44,787 nucleotides of DNA from Thermoplasmatales archaeon SG8-52-3 (GCA_001595915.1 LSSG01000059.1:1-44787), one strand, 5' to 3'; positions 32,143-40,863 are shown, counted from the first letter of the stretch. The notes: generated by a model not told the origin, from the letters alone. Made by a program: numbers and translations.

Positions 32143-32573
32143 AATAACTCAGCTTATAATTTTTTTTTTTTAAATTGTAAATTGATATTTTTTCCTTTTT
32201 TTAAGTATTTATTTTATTAATATCTTTCCTCTTGAATCATTAGATATACACATGATACATATTTATGTGTATGATTTGATTTTAATTTTTTTTGCACTTT
32301 GCTCAGTAATTATGCTATCGCTGTCAATACTATAGTCATATATATTTTAAAATAATGTAAAGTTTAATTCTTCAATAAAATGTTTTGTCCCACAATGAGG
32401 ACGATATTCAGTTTTCATTTTAACCCCCTAATTAAAGATAAAGATTAAAATTATATTTAAATAACATTATTGATAAATTTATTTTTTTAAAAAAATGTCA
32501 AAATGGTTAATATGAAGAATCTATTATATTGTTATTTATGTTCTATAAAATCCAATAATGGATTTTTTATATT
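32143..32573. other. AT-rich gap with one palindrome and a doubtful tiny frame
   Basis: No convincing gene is present here. ATACACAT (32246-32253) and ATGTGTAT (32265-32272) form a perfect 8-bp inverted repeat around 11 nt. A 23-residue minus-strand frame at 32347-32418 (MKTEYRPHCGTKHFIEELNF...) has a strong GGGGG ribosome binding site but is very short; it looks like a fragment of a larger protein. The remainder is AT-rich. Confidence 0.5.
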
Positions 32574-33098
32574 TTATTTAATTTTTATTTTCTTGGGTTT
32601 ATCTTCAGATTTGGGTTTGGCTTTTGGTAATTTAAGTATAAGTATTCCCTCTTTTAATTCTGCGTCTATATTATCTGTTTTTAGTTCCTCTGGAAGTTCA
32701 AGAGTTCTGTAGAATTGAGTGCTACTTCTTTCTCTGCGTAACCAATTTTTATCTTTTTCTTCTTTACTTTCTTCATATTGTGCAGATATTTCAACTGTGT
32801 TTTGTGTTACCTCTATATTTATATTATCTTTTGGTATCCCTGGCATTTCTAGATGCATTTCATAGCGATCTCCTAAATCTGCAACATCCATTGGCGGTGT
32901 TCGTCTTTGTGTCAGTGCTGTAGATGGATAGTTTCTTTGACCCCATGGCCAGAATAATTCATCGAAATCTGTTCTGAAATTATCAAACATTCTGTCCATT
33001 TCTGACCAAAGATCAAAAGGTCTCATACTTGTTATTTCTCCTTTATTTTCTGAAGGCTTTACAGCTAATTTATTTTCTTTTTTCTTTCTTATTGCCAT
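32574..33098 (-). CDS. Hsp20 small heat shock protein
   Basis: This 174-residue protein has a basic N-terminal arm, then an alpha-crystallin domain with PPMDVADLGDRYEMHLEMPGI, INIEVTQNTVEISAQY, RRERSSTQFYRTLELPE and the C-terminal GILILKLPK (the G-x-L motif). Small Hsps form large oligomers that hold unfolding proteins. The start has AAAGGAGGT at 8-9 nt. It is divergent from an HTH regulator at 33267, and a TTTGTCAACTT repeat stands at its own promoter and again near the regulator's. Confidence 0.95.
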   Translation of the reverse strand: MAIRKKKENKLAVKPSENKGEITSMRPFDLWSEMDRMFDNFRTDFDELFWPWGQRNYPSTALTQRRTPPMDVADLGDRYEMHLEMPGIPKDNINIEVTQNTVEISAQYEESKEEKDKNWLRRERSSTQFYRTLELPEELKTDNIDAELKEGILILKLPKAKPKSEDKPKKIKIK

Positions 33099-33132
33099 AA
33101 TTATTACCTCCTTTAGTTAATAAAATCTTTAG

Positions 33133-33244
33133 TTTGTCAACTTTTGATTTTTATAATATGTATATAAGAACTTCTATATAAAATTTATTGTTTTGTCAAC
33201 TTAAAATTAACAAAATAAACAATTTTTAGAAAAAATTTATATAA
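33133..33244. promoter_or_regulatory. Divergent hsp20/regulator promoter with repeated operator
   Basis: TTTGTCAACTT occurs at 33133-33143 and, within TTTTGTCAACTT, at 33191-33202. The second copy continues into an inverted repeat, arms TTTTGTCAA (33191-33199) and TTAACAAAA (33207-33215). The probable TATA of hsp20 (minus strand, CTTATATAC near 33157-33165) lies between the two copies, and the regulator's TATA (TTTATATA, 33237-33244) is 22 nt before its ATG, so that message is probably leaderless. A single HTH protein could control both genes. Confidence 0.55.
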
Positions 33245-33266
33245 TCTTATTAATATATCTTTTACT

Positions 33267-33677
33267 ATGCCTCAGCAAATAATAATTAAAAAGATTAGGT
33301 CACCTGCTCCAGGAAATCTTAATGATGATATTGATTACCTTTGTAAATCTTTAGGATATTTCTCAAAAAGAGACAAACAAGATACTGCTGGAAAAATTTT
33401 TCAACTACTAGTAAAAGAGACATGTAACCCAGAAAAATCTTTGACAAGTGATGAAATCGCAAAGAAATTGAAACTCACAAGAGGAGCAATAGTTCATCAT
33501 CTTAACAGTTTTATATCTGCTGGAATAGTTGCAAAAGAAACCGGAAGATATAGATTACGATCAGCAAGTTTACAAAAGAGCATTGAAGAAATCAGATTTG
33601 ATATCGATAGGATAATGGAACAGATGATAAAAATCGCAATAGAAATAGATGAAAAATTAGGACACTACTATAGATAA
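33267..33677 (+). CDS. Winged-helix regulator, probable heat-shock regulator
   Basis: This 136-residue protein has an N-terminal arm beginning with RSPAPGNLNDDIDYL, then a winged-helix domain of the ArsR/HSR1 type (LTSDEIAKKLKLTRGAIVHHLNSFISAGIVAKETGRYRLR), and a C-terminal helix that is probably for dimerisation (SIEEIRFDIDRIMEQMIKI). It is divergent from hsp20 with a shared operator-like repeat between them. By position and domain it is a good candidate for the repressor of hsp20 and perhaps of the thermosome. The DNA-binding domain is clear; the target is inferred. Confidence 0.82.
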   Translation: MPQQIIIKKIRSPAPGNLNDDIDYLCKSLGYFSKRDKQDTAGKIFQLLVKETCNPEKSLTSDEIAKKLKLTRGAIVHHLNSFISAGIVAKETGRYRLRSASLQKSIEEIRFDIDRIMEQMIKIAIEIDEKLGHYYR

Positions 33678-33701
33678 TTTTATCCATTTAATCAATAAGA
33701 T

Positions 33702-34055
33702 TCATTTTTTCTTAAGTGTAATATTTGCAATTGAAGCAACAAATTCCAATGATTTCTCAAATATTTCTTTATCTTTTAAATAATCCTCTGAATTAGTCCT
33801 ATTTATCTGTACCCATTCTCTCATTTTTCTACCCATTGGTTCAAATGGTATTATTCCATCCTTCTTTAGTAATTCTTTTTTTAAAGATTCAGGTACCTTT
33901 ACACAAACTCCTTCCATGTAAAGAGATGCAAATAGCTTTCCACCAACATAATAAGCTGGATGACCATACATTTTTCCTGGTTTTACAAACGGCATATCAA
34001 GTAAAAAAGTGTCTAGAACTTCCTTATGTTTTAAATTAAATTTTGCTTTTACCAT
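33702..34055 (-). CDS. TfoX/Sxy N-terminal-domain-like protein
   Basis: I read this from ATG at 34055, which has GGTGAT three nt upstream; that gives 117 residues. It carries KPGKMYGHPAYYVGGKLFASLY and then VCVKVPESLKKELLKKDGIIPFEPMGRKMREWVQI, the general pattern of the TfoX/MmcQ-YjbR-like fold. Those domains are found in small proteins of mostly unknown function. The preceding DUF3795 gene ends 4 nt before this start, so the two are one transcript. Confidence 0.75.
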   Translation of the reverse strand: MVKAKFNLKHKEVLDTFLLDMPFVKPGKMYGHPAYYVGGKLFASLYMEGVCVKVPESLKKELLKKDGIIPFEPMGRKMREWVQINRTNSEDYLKDKEIFEKSLEFVASIANITLKKK

Positions 34056-34059
34056 TTTA

Positions 34060-34476
34060 TCACCAAATCTTTTTTCCACAGTTATAACAAAGACCTCTAT
34101 GAACACAAATAGGTCCACCACACTGAGGACAAGCCCACCTTATTTTTTCATTTTTTATAAAATCTCTTATGCCACTATTTTTAATATTGTTGAGATTTTC
34201 AATTATACTCATATGATATTTTGTTTGATATCTTTTATCCATATGTTTAATTTTACCACATGGGAAATCTCTACATTCAAAACAATATTTTAATTTTTTA
34301 ATTTTAAGAAATTCACAATTTTTAATTTTACATCTTGCAATGCTAATCGGTTCATCTTTATTAAAATCTCTACATCCAGGACATTTATTTTTTTCTTTAA
34401 GATATGCCATGCAAATAGCACAATTCATACCACAAGGTGCAATAAGATAATATTTTATAGGAAATTTAGGATTCAT
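34060..34476 (-). CDS. DUF3795 zinc-binding protein
   Basis: This 138-residue protein has the DUF3795 motif: IAPCGMNCAICMAYLKEKNKCPGCR near the N-terminus, CKIKNCEFL and CFECRDFPC, plus a C-terminal zinc ribbon (CPQCGG; CYNCGKKIW). At least ten cysteines are placed to bind two or more zinc ions. The role is unknown. The TfoX-like gene follows immediately. Confidence 0.9.
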   Translation of the reverse strand: MNPKFPIKYYLIAPCGMNCAICMAYLKEKNKCPGCRDFNKDEPISIARCKIKNCEFLKIKKLKYCFECRDFPCGKIKHMDKRYQTKYHMSIIENLNNIKNSGIRDFIKNEKIRWACPQCGGPICVHRGLCYNCGKKIW

Positions 34477-34543
34477 ATTTTATCTTTCCAATGTATAATA
34501 ATTTTTTTATTACATATTAATTTTTAATTTTTTTCTAATCAGA

Positions 34544-35194
34544 TTAGTATCCTGTCAATATGTTTGAAACCAGACGAACTTCTGCTTTTCGTAGATGCTG
34601 AACAACAGTAGGTTTACTAAGACCTATTTTTTCTGATAGTTCTTTGCTGTTTATTTTTCTTGGATAACTATAATACCCATTCTTTTTTGCAGCAATTAAA
34701 ATTTCTTTTTGTTTCTCAGTTAAACAGGATAGTATTGTTTGTTCGTTAAATATTGCTTTAGTAAAACTTACACTTTTAACTTCTCCAAGATTCTTAATTA
34801 AATCTAAAAATTTCTTTAGATTTTCTTCATTTGCTGTTACACTCAAAGTCATTTTATCTTTTGAAAATATAGACGGTGTATCCCATATTATATCTAGATC
34901 AAATTTTTTTGCTAGACTAGTAAATTTCTTAAAAAATGTTACTTTTGCAAATATTATATACCTATTTCCTTCTTTTTTTAAAACAGTCAATGTATCCATA
35001 AATTCTGGAAAATCTACATCATCTATTGTGTAACCTGCCTTCATATTGAGAGCAGCAATTCCCATTTTCACTCCTTTTTTAAAATCTAATTTTATAAGTT
35101 CAATAAGTTCAATTGATTCTGTTTTATCAAGTAAAAAGTTTAACATTTCTAATAATTCATCTCTTATTTTAAGATCAATTGTTAATTTTCTCAT
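34544..35194 (-). CDS. Bat-like HTH_10 transcriptional regulator
   Basis: This 216-residue protein has an N-terminal alpha/beta sensor-like region and a C-terminal HTH_10 domain (LTEKQKEILIAAKKNGYYS YPRKINSKELSEKIGLSKPTVVQHLRKAEVRLV) that matches bacterio-opsin activator-type regulators of haloarchaea and relatives. The promoter TATA (TTTATATATG) lies about 25 nt upstream of its ATG, so the message is leaderless. It is divergent from the ABC exporter operon at 35295, and the palindrome ATACATGTAT (35230-35239) lies between them, so it probably controls that operon. Confidence 0.87.
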   Translation of the reverse strand: MRKLTIDLKIRDELLEMLNFLLDKTESIELIELIKLDFKKGVKMGIAALNMKAGYTIDDVDFPEFMDTLTVLKKEGNRYIIFAKVTFFKKFTSLAKKFDLDIIWDTPSIFSKDKMTLSVTANEENLKKFLDLIKNLGEVKSVSFTKAIFNEQTILSCLTEKQKEILIAAKKNGYYSYPRKINSKELSEKIGLSKPTVVQHLRKAEVRLVSNILTGY

Positions 35195-35229
35195 AATTTT
35201 GAAATATAGAAAGGCATATATAAACTATC

Positions 35230-35239
35230 ATACATGTAT
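35230..35239. promoter_or_regulatory. Palindrome between Bat-like regulator and ABC operon
   Basis: ATACATGTAT is a perfect 10-bp palindrome upstream of the regulator's TATA box and about 25 nt before the exporter's TATA (AGTATATATAG, 35263-35273). Its position suits an operator for the divergent HTH_10 protein. Confidence 0.4.
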
Positions 35240-35294
35240 TGCACAACTCAAATATATCAACGAGTAGTATATATAGTGTTATGAAAGGTGAAAA

Positions 35295-36329
35295 ATGATG
35301 GGAGATACTAATATAATTACTAAAAAAGTAGCTTGTCCCCACTGTAAAAACGAAATTACTGTAGAAGGTCTTCCAGGAGAAACAATAGAAATTAAATGTC
35401 CAAATTGTAATACAAAAGGTATTTTTGCGTTCCCAGTAGAAAAACCTATTGCAGAATCAGCACCTGGTCAATATGCTATAGAAGTAAATAATATAGATTT
35501 CACTTATCAAAAATCAGATAAAAAAGCAGTAAATGGTGTTTCATTTGGAATAAAAAAAGGTGAAATATTTGGTTTTCTTGGACCCAATGGAGCAGGAAAA
35601 ACCACAACTCAGAAGGTAATTATTGGACTATTGAAAGGATATAATGGAAATGTAAAAATTCTTGGTAAAGACCTTGAAAGCTGGAAGACAGACCTCTATA
35701 ATAGGATAGGAGTAGGTTTTGAACTTCCAAATCATTATCAAAAGCTTACCGCCCTTGAAAATCTTGAACTTTTTGCATCATTTTATCGCGGAAAAATAAC
35801 ACCACCAATGGATCTTTTAAAAATGGTTGACCTTGAAAAAGATGCAAATGATCGTGTTGGAACTTATTCAAAAGGGATGAAATCAAAATTAAATTTTGCA
35901 AGATCACTATTAAATAACCCTGAAGTTTGGTTTCTAGATGAACCAACAACAGGACTTGACCCTGTAGGCAGACGTTTGATAAAAGATATTATACTACAGA
36001 AAAGAAAGGAAGGTAAGGCAATCTTTCTTACAACTCATAACATGAATGATGCAGATGAACTGTGTGATAGAGTAGGTTTTATTGTTGATGGAAAACTAAC
36101 ACTAATTGAAAGCCCAAGAGAACTTAAAATTAGACATGGCAAAAAAATTGTCAAAGTTGAATATCTTGAGGGTAATGAACTTGTTAAAAAAGATTTTGAT
36201 TTAAAAAGCCTTGCTGATAATAAAGTCTTTTTAGATCTTCTAAGGTCTGGTAGTATCCAGACTATTCATACTGCTGAAGCAACTCTTGATGAGATATTTA
36301 TTAAGGCAACAGGTAGGCAGTTGAAATGA
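35295..36329 (+). CDS. ABC transporter ATP-binding protein with N-terminal zinc ribbon
   Basis: This 344-residue protein begins with a zinc ribbon (CPHC at 14-17; CPNC at 35-38), then an ABC ATPase: GPNGAGKTTTQK (Walker A), Q-like helix region, TYSKGMKSKLN (signature, with SKGM in place of SGGQ), VWFLDEPTTGLDP (Walker B) and the H-loop LTTHNM. A C-terminal domain typical of CcmA/DrrA-like exporters follows. The two downstream genes are the permeases. The ribbon is an unusual addition, perhaps sensing metal or redox state. It is divergent from the Bat-like regulator. Confidence 0.93.
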   Translation: MMGDTNIITKKVACPHCKNEITVEGLPGETIEIKCPNCNTKGIFAFPVEKPIAESAPGQYAIEVNNIDFTYQKSDKKAVNGVSFGIKKGEIFGFLGPNGAGKTTTQKVIIGLLKGYNGNVKILGKDLESWKTDLYNRIGVGFELPNHYQKLTALENLELFASFYRGKITPPMDLLKMVDLEKDANDRVGTYSKGMKSKLNFARSLLNNPEVWFLDEPTTGLDPVGRRLIKDIILQKRKEGKAIFLTTHNMNDADELCDRVGFIVDGKLTLIESPRELKIRHGKKIVKVEYLEGNELVKKDFDLKSLADNKVFLDLLRSGSIQTIHTAEATLDEIFIKATGRQLK

Positions 36330-37042
36330 GCAATCTTAAAAATATGCTTAAATGGGAATTTACCTTGCTTTATAGATACAAAATAATTCATATATCTATT
36401 CTTAGTGTAATTCTATATTTTCTTACAACTCAAGCAATTGAGGATATGAATCGACCGATTTTTCATTCACTACTTTTATTTTTTGACCCGGCAATAATTG
36501 GTATTATGTTTGTTGGTGCTCTTGTTTTATTTGAAAAATCAGAAAATGTTCTTCAAGCTCTCATAATTACTCCAATGAAAACCGATGATTATCTCTTATC
36601 AAAAATAATATCACTTACAATTCTTTCATGCATTTCAGCTGCAATATTTATTACATTGATGAATATTTTTGGTGGTATAGATTTTAATATATTTTTTCTT
36701 GCATTTGGAATAATACTTACTTCAATACTACTAATTTTACTTGGTTTTATTTTAGTATCTAGATTAAAAAGTATAAATGAGTACTTACTTGCAATGGCTC
36801 TCTTTTTTCTTGTACTTACTTTTCCACCTATGCTACATTTATCTGGGCTTTATGAAAATGTAATATTTTATCTCTGGCCTACACAGGCAGCATTATTGAT
36901 TTTCAGAGGGGTTTTTAATCCTTCAATTTTAGAGACCTGGGAAATTGCATATGGAATTGTTTATCAGATAGTGTGGATTGGAATACTGTTTTTCCTTGCT
37001 AGAAGAGCGTTTTATAAGCATATTATATCAAAAGGAGGATAG
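36326..37042 (+). CDS. ABC exporter permease, subunit 1
   Basis: This 238-residue protein has about six transmembrane helices and is of the ABC-2 type: an N-terminal amphipathic helix (LKNMLKWEFTLLYRYKII), then membrane segments with a central LFEKSENVLQALIITPMKTDDYLLSK loop, which is the usual coupling element. It overlaps the ATPase gene by 4 nt (ATGA). The substrate is unknown; drug or lipid-linked export is common in the family. Confidence 0.88.
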   Translation: MSNLKNMLKWEFTLLYRYKIIHISILSVILYFLTTQAIEDMNRPIFHSLLLFFDPAIIGIMFVGALVLFEKSENVLQALIITPMKTDDYLLSKIISLTILSCISAAIFITLMNIFGGIDFNIFFLAFGIILTSILLILLGFILVSRLKSINEYLLAMALFFLVLTFPPMLHLSGLYENVIFYLWPTQAALLIFRGVFNPSILETWEIAYGIVYQIVWIGILFFLARRAFYKHIISKGG

Positions 37043-37046
37043 AAAA

Positions 37047-37778
37047 ATGGTATTTATTCTAAAACTTGCAGTAAACGACTTTAGAAATATCATTCGAGAT
37101 CGTTTCTTTCTATTTGCATTTTTTGCTTATCCAGTAATGCTTATTACTTTTTCAAGAATAATGATACATTTGATTGCACCAAGAATTGAAAGTATGTTTC
37201 CTCTTGCAGCAAACTTTTATTTACTTTTTATGTTTTTTATTATACTTATACCTTTTATTTTCAGTTTCATTTCTGCGTTTCTGATACTTGATGAAAGAGA
37301 CGAGCATTTACTTACTGTTCTAAGAGTTATGCCAATTTCAAGGAATAATTATCTTATATATAGAATGTTTTTCATGTCTTTATTTTCGTTTATTGTTCTT
37401 ATGATTTTTCCACCACTTTCAGGACTTATTGATGGAACTGAATTTTCATATGCAGCTTATTTACCAACTGCAATACTCTTTGCACTTTTTACACCACTAT
37501 CTGCATTACTTGTTGCTTCTTTTGCGACAAACAAAGTGCAAGCATTTGCTATTTTCAAAATAGGGGGAACAGTTTTTATTATTCCAATACTTGCTTTCTT
37601 CTTGGGCCTTGGCGATATTAAATATTTATTTGGTCCAATCCCAAATTTTTGGTCACTTTTAGCACTTGATTCAGTAATAATTTCTGGTTCAATTGAAATT
37701 GTTCCATTGGTTATAGGTTATATTTATCATATAGTATTAATTGGATTTTTATTCTACATATTTAATAAAAAAAATTAA
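37047..37778 (+). CDS. ABC exporter permease, subunit 2
   Basis: Read from the ATG at 37047 (AAAGGAGGAT lies 7 nt upstream), this 243-residue protein has six helices and an amphipathic start (FILKLAVNDFRNIIRDRFFLF). The coupling loop reads LDERDEHLLTVLRVMPISRNNYL, parallel to that of subunit 1. The two permeases and the ATPase thus form a complete heterodimeric ABC-2 exporter. A longer frame starting in the preceding gene has no ribosome binding site. Confidence 0.88.
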   Translation: MVFILKLAVNDFRNIIRDRFFLFAFFAYPVMLITFSRIMIHLIAPRIESMFPLAANFYLLFMFFIILIPFIFSFISAFLILDERDEHLLTVLRVMPISRNNYLIYRMFFMSLFSFIVLMIFPPLSGLIDGTEFSYAAYLPTAILFALFTPLSALLVASFATNKVQAFAIFKIGGTVFIIPILAFFLGLGDIKYLFGPIPNFWSLLALDSVIISGSIEIVPLVIGYIYHIVLIGFLFYIFNKKN

Positions 37779-37807
37779 TTTGTTTAAATAAATGTTAGAT
37801 GGGATAA

Positions 37808-38242
37808 ATGGTTGAAGTTGGTCCAAAAAATTTACCAAAAGAGCTATATTATACTTTAGATCATACTTGAGCAAGAGTTGAAAAAGATGGAACAATAACG
37901 GTGGGAATACATTATTATTCAGTAAGTGTTGGTGAAACAATCTATGTAGATCTTCCTTTTGAAGGTGACGAAGGTGTCTCATGTTGAAACTTGTGGAAAA
38001 ATTCAGTCCGCAAAATGGGTTGGAAAATTTGTTTCTTCTGGTTCTGGTGAAATAATTAAGGTAAATGAAGAACTAGAAGATGAACCAAAATTGATAAACA
38101 CAAACCCTTATGACAAAGACTGGGGTGTGATTATAAAACCAACAAATCTTGATGAAGAATTAAAAAAATTCGACATTGTGACGAGGTTATTGTCCGGATA
38201 AAAAAAGAGCTTGATGAAGCAGAAAAAAAGAAATCCAAATAA
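37808..38242 (+). pseudogene. gcvH: Decayed gcvH (glycine cleavage H protein)
   Basis: The ATG at 37808 opens PKNLPKELYYTLDHT, then TGA at 37868-37870 stands where H proteins have tryptophan (HTW-like). After it the frame reads ARVEKDGTITVGIHYYSVSVGE and DLPFEGDE, then shifts near 37972 into VSHVETCGKIQSAKWVG, with the lipoyl lysine region and SGEIIKVNEELEDEP intact. A second shift near 38165-38185, at a run of seven A, leads to EVIVRIKKELDEAEKK. So there are one nonsense change and two frameshifts; the three parts together give a full-length H protein. No other gcv gene is near. Recent decay or sequencing error both fit. Confidence 0.8.
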
Positions 38243-38258
38243 ATATCTATATTAAACC

Positions 38259-39923
38259 TTAATTCTTCTTTTGATTTTTTAGATAATAAAAGTACTTTAA
38301 ATCTTCAATTTCTTCATCATCAATAGTATAATTTGTATCAATTTTTTCCTTAAGCTCTAATGCAATTTTTTCTGCTTGCTCAAGATAGTATTTACGTAAC
38401 CTTGGAAGTCTTGATAAATCTATTTTTTTTGTTTTAAAAGTTTCATCGGTTGATAAACTTGGGAAATTAGGTTTATAGCCAATATAACTCCATTCAGCAG
38501 TTATCATGTTGATTTCATATTTCTCTAAAAAAAGATAACCATATTTAGCAATAAATTCAATTGTTTTTAAAATATAATCAACATCATCTTTACGTAAGGT
38601 GTAATGCAAATTTAGACGTACCCATCCTGGTTTTATACCTTCGCAACCCTGTATAATTATTTTTCTATATTTTGAGGAAGTTTCTTCATCGATATCAAGA
38701 AGATGATGGCCATAAGGACCAGCACACATACAACCTGCTCGCGATTGTATACCAAATAAATCGTTTAACAATTTTGAAACAAATCTAGGATGAAGATATC
38801 TATCTTTATGAATTATATTAAAAGATATAATTGGTATCTTTTTATCAGAAGATATCTCACCAATTATTTCCACATTTTCAAGCTTTCTTAATTTTTCAAT
38901 AAAATATTCCTTATATTCTTCCTCAATTTTATAAATTGTTTCTATTCCAATTTTTTCTTTTAAATCAAGAACTAATGCAGCTTTTATTGCTTGTAAAATT
39001 GGAGGAGTTCCTGCTTTTTCCCGCATTTCAATATCGTCATAGTAATCTTGTTTAGAAAGTCCTACATATTTAACGGTTCCACCACCAGCAGTTGTCGGTG
39101 GTAGATCTCTTCTATAGATTTTTTCATTTATTACAAGCACCCCACATGAACCCGGCCCTCCAAGAAACTTATGAGGTGAAAAAATTATTCCATCAAAATA
39201 TGACTTTTCATCCTTGTTCATATTAATTTTTCTATATGGTGCAATAGCTGCAAAATCGTAAAATACTAATGTATTATTTTCATGACAAATTTTTGCAATT
39301 TCATAAGTTTCTGTTAATATCCCTGTGACATTTGAACATGCAGAAAATGAGGCAATTTTGGTCCTATTCTTATAAGCTGGGTTTTTAAGTTTATTTTCAA
39401 GATCTCTTTTATCAATCATACCATTTTTATCAAATTTTATGATGATGAGTTCGACAATTGCTTCACGCCACATAAGTTCATTTGAATGATGCTCATATGG
39501 ACCGATAAAAACAACTGGACAATCCTTTTCAAGAATTTGTTTTTCAAATGATTTTTTAAATTTATCTAGTGTTGCCGGAGGAATGTATATACCAAGAATT
39601 TCTTGTAATCTTTTTAATGCACCAGTCGTTCCAGCACCCGTAAAAATAATTTTTCCATTTTTACCTGCATTTACTATTTCTTTTATTCTTAATTCAGCTT
39701 GATGTAAAAGGTGTGTTAGATATTTTCCTGAAAAATCATCTTCGGTATGAGTATTTGCATATGTTTTTAGTATATTTTGAATTTTATCTTCAATTATTTT
39801 GATACCACGACCAGATGCTGTATAATCAATATATAACATATGGCGATCACCAAAAGGAGTATTAAAAATTAAATCATTTCCAATAATCTGTTTTCTAATA
39901 TTTTCAATTTGATATTGATTCAT
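38259..39923 (-). CDS. Class V aminotransferase / cysteine desulfurase-like enzyme
   Basis: The ATG at 39923 follows GGGGAG 6 nt upstream and gives 554 residues. The class V PLP fold shows: MLYIDYTASGRG, FTGAGTTGALKRL, FSACSNVTGIL, VFYDFAAIAPYRKI, the Schiff-base SPHKFLGGPGSCG, and a small domain with RAGCMCAGPYGHHLL, a cysteine region near where SufS and CsdA have catalytic cysteines. The additional C-terminal 130 residues are helical. Reaction with cysteine or a related beta-substituted amino acid is plausible. The enzyme is longer than typical SufS (about 400). Confidence 0.88.
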   Translation of the reverse strand: MNQYQIENIRKQIIGNDLIFNTPFGDRHMLYIDYTASGRGIKIIEDKIQNILKTYANTHTEDDFSGKYLTHLLHQAELRIKEIVNAGKNGKIIFTGAGTTGALKRLQEILGIYIPPATLDKFKKSFEKQILEKDCPVVFIGPYEHHSNELMWREAIVELIIIKFDKNGMIDKRDLENKLKNPAYKNRTKIASFSACSNVTGILTETYEIAKICHENNTLVFYDFAAIAPYRKINMNKDEKSYFDGIIFSPHKFLGGPGSCGVLVINEKIYRRDLPPTTAGGGTVKYVGLSKQDYYDDIEMREKAGTPPILQAIKAALVLDLKEKIGIETIYKIEEEYKEYFIEKLRKLENVEIIGEISSDKKIPIISFNIIHKDRYLHPRFVSKLLNDLFGIQSRAGCMCAGPYGHHLLDIDEETSSKYRKIIIQGCEGIKPGWVRLNLHYTLRKDDVDYILKTIEFIAKYGYLFLEKYEINMITAEWSYIGYKPNFPSLSTDETFKTKKIDLSRLPRLRKYYLEQAEKIALELKEKIDTNYTIDDEEIEDLKYFYYLKNQKKN

Positions 39924-40075
39924 TAAACTCCCCAAATCTTATAACAATTTAGAATATTGTTATAACATTTCAATATTTTATCTTAATTGAATTTTTTTAA
40001 ATTAACATAATTCTTATTGATTTTGCATTAAATATTTAACCATTAAAAGAATTTTCCTTTGCGGGAGATGATTAT

Positions 40076-40786
40076 TTGTCAGAAGCACTATATATGAATG
40101 ATTCGTATCTTAAAGAATGGGATGCAGAGATCAAATCTGTTTCTCAAGATAAATTTATTATTTTAGATAAAACAGCTTTCTTTCCAAAAGGTGGTGGAGT
40201 TGAGTGGGATACCGGTAAAATTATAAAAGTAGATGGAGAAGAATTTAATGTTGTTTATACTGGAAAATTTTCTGGAGAAATAAGTCATGAGGTTGACAAA
40301 AAGGGTTTAAAAGTTGGAGACAAAGTGCATTGTAAGCTTGACTGGGATAGGCGATATCTTTTAATGAGATATCATACAGGAACGCATGTTTTAAGTGGTG
40401 TATTTTTTAAAGAATACAATCTAAAAATTACAGGTAATCAACTAACAACTGAAAAAGGAAGAGTTGATCTGAATATGGAGGAAATGGATATTGATTCTTT
40501 TAAAAATGCAATTGTTAAATCCAATGAGATAATTAACAAAAATCTAGCTGTTGAGATTTATTATCTTTCACGTCATGAAGCTGAAAAAGATTCTGATTTA
40601 TTCAAACTTGCTAAAGGATTTTCACATGATATTGATACTATACGAATTGTAGATATCAAAGGTTTTGATAGACAAGCTGATGGAGGATGTCATGTGAAAA
40701 ACTTAAATGAAGTTGGTATGCTTAAGTTTAAAGAGGCTGTAAATAAAGGTAAAAATTTTAAAAGAGTGTATTTTACCATTGAATAA
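40076..40786 (+). CDS. alaX: Alanyl-tRNA editing protein AlaX
   Basis: This 236-residue protein starts at TTG at 40076 with GGGAGATGAT upstream. It has the AlaX layout: an AlaRS-like N-terminal beta-barrel (KTAFFPKGGGVEWDTGKI), then the editing core with RYHTGTHVLSG (H100, H104) and ADGGCHVKN (C205, H206). In most AlaX proteins the second metal motif is CGGTH or DGGTH, so the T to C change here is odd. The enzyme removes serine or glycine from mischarged tRNA-Ala. It lies alone, with no ribosomal partners. Confidence 0.92.
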   Translation: MSEALYMNDSYLKEWDAEIKSVSQDKFIILDKTAFFPKGGGVEWDTGKIIKVDGEEFNVVYTGKFSGEISHEVDKKGLKVGDKVHCKLDWDRRYLLMRYHTGTHVLSGVFFKEYNLKITGNQLTTEKGRVDLNMEEMDIDSFKNAIVKSNEIINKNLAVEIYYLSRHEAEKDSDLFKLAKGFSHDIDTIRIVDIKGFDRQADGGCHVKNLNEVGMLKFKEAVNKGKNFKRVYFTIE

Positions 40787-40863
40787 TATTTTTTTATTAA
40801 TTTTGAACATAATCATTACTTATTATCAAATAATGCAAAATAAAATAATTTTAGAAAGAATAA

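Noticed and set aside
32347-32418. 23-residue minus-strand frame as a gene
   Set aside because: It has a strong GGGGG ribosome binding site but is too short to support, and looks like a fragment. It is mentioned only in the description of the gap.
37868-37870. TGA read as Trp or as a recoded codon in gcvH
   Set aside because: The other genes here use TGG for Trp and TGA as a stop. Two frameshifts in the same gene point to decay or error.
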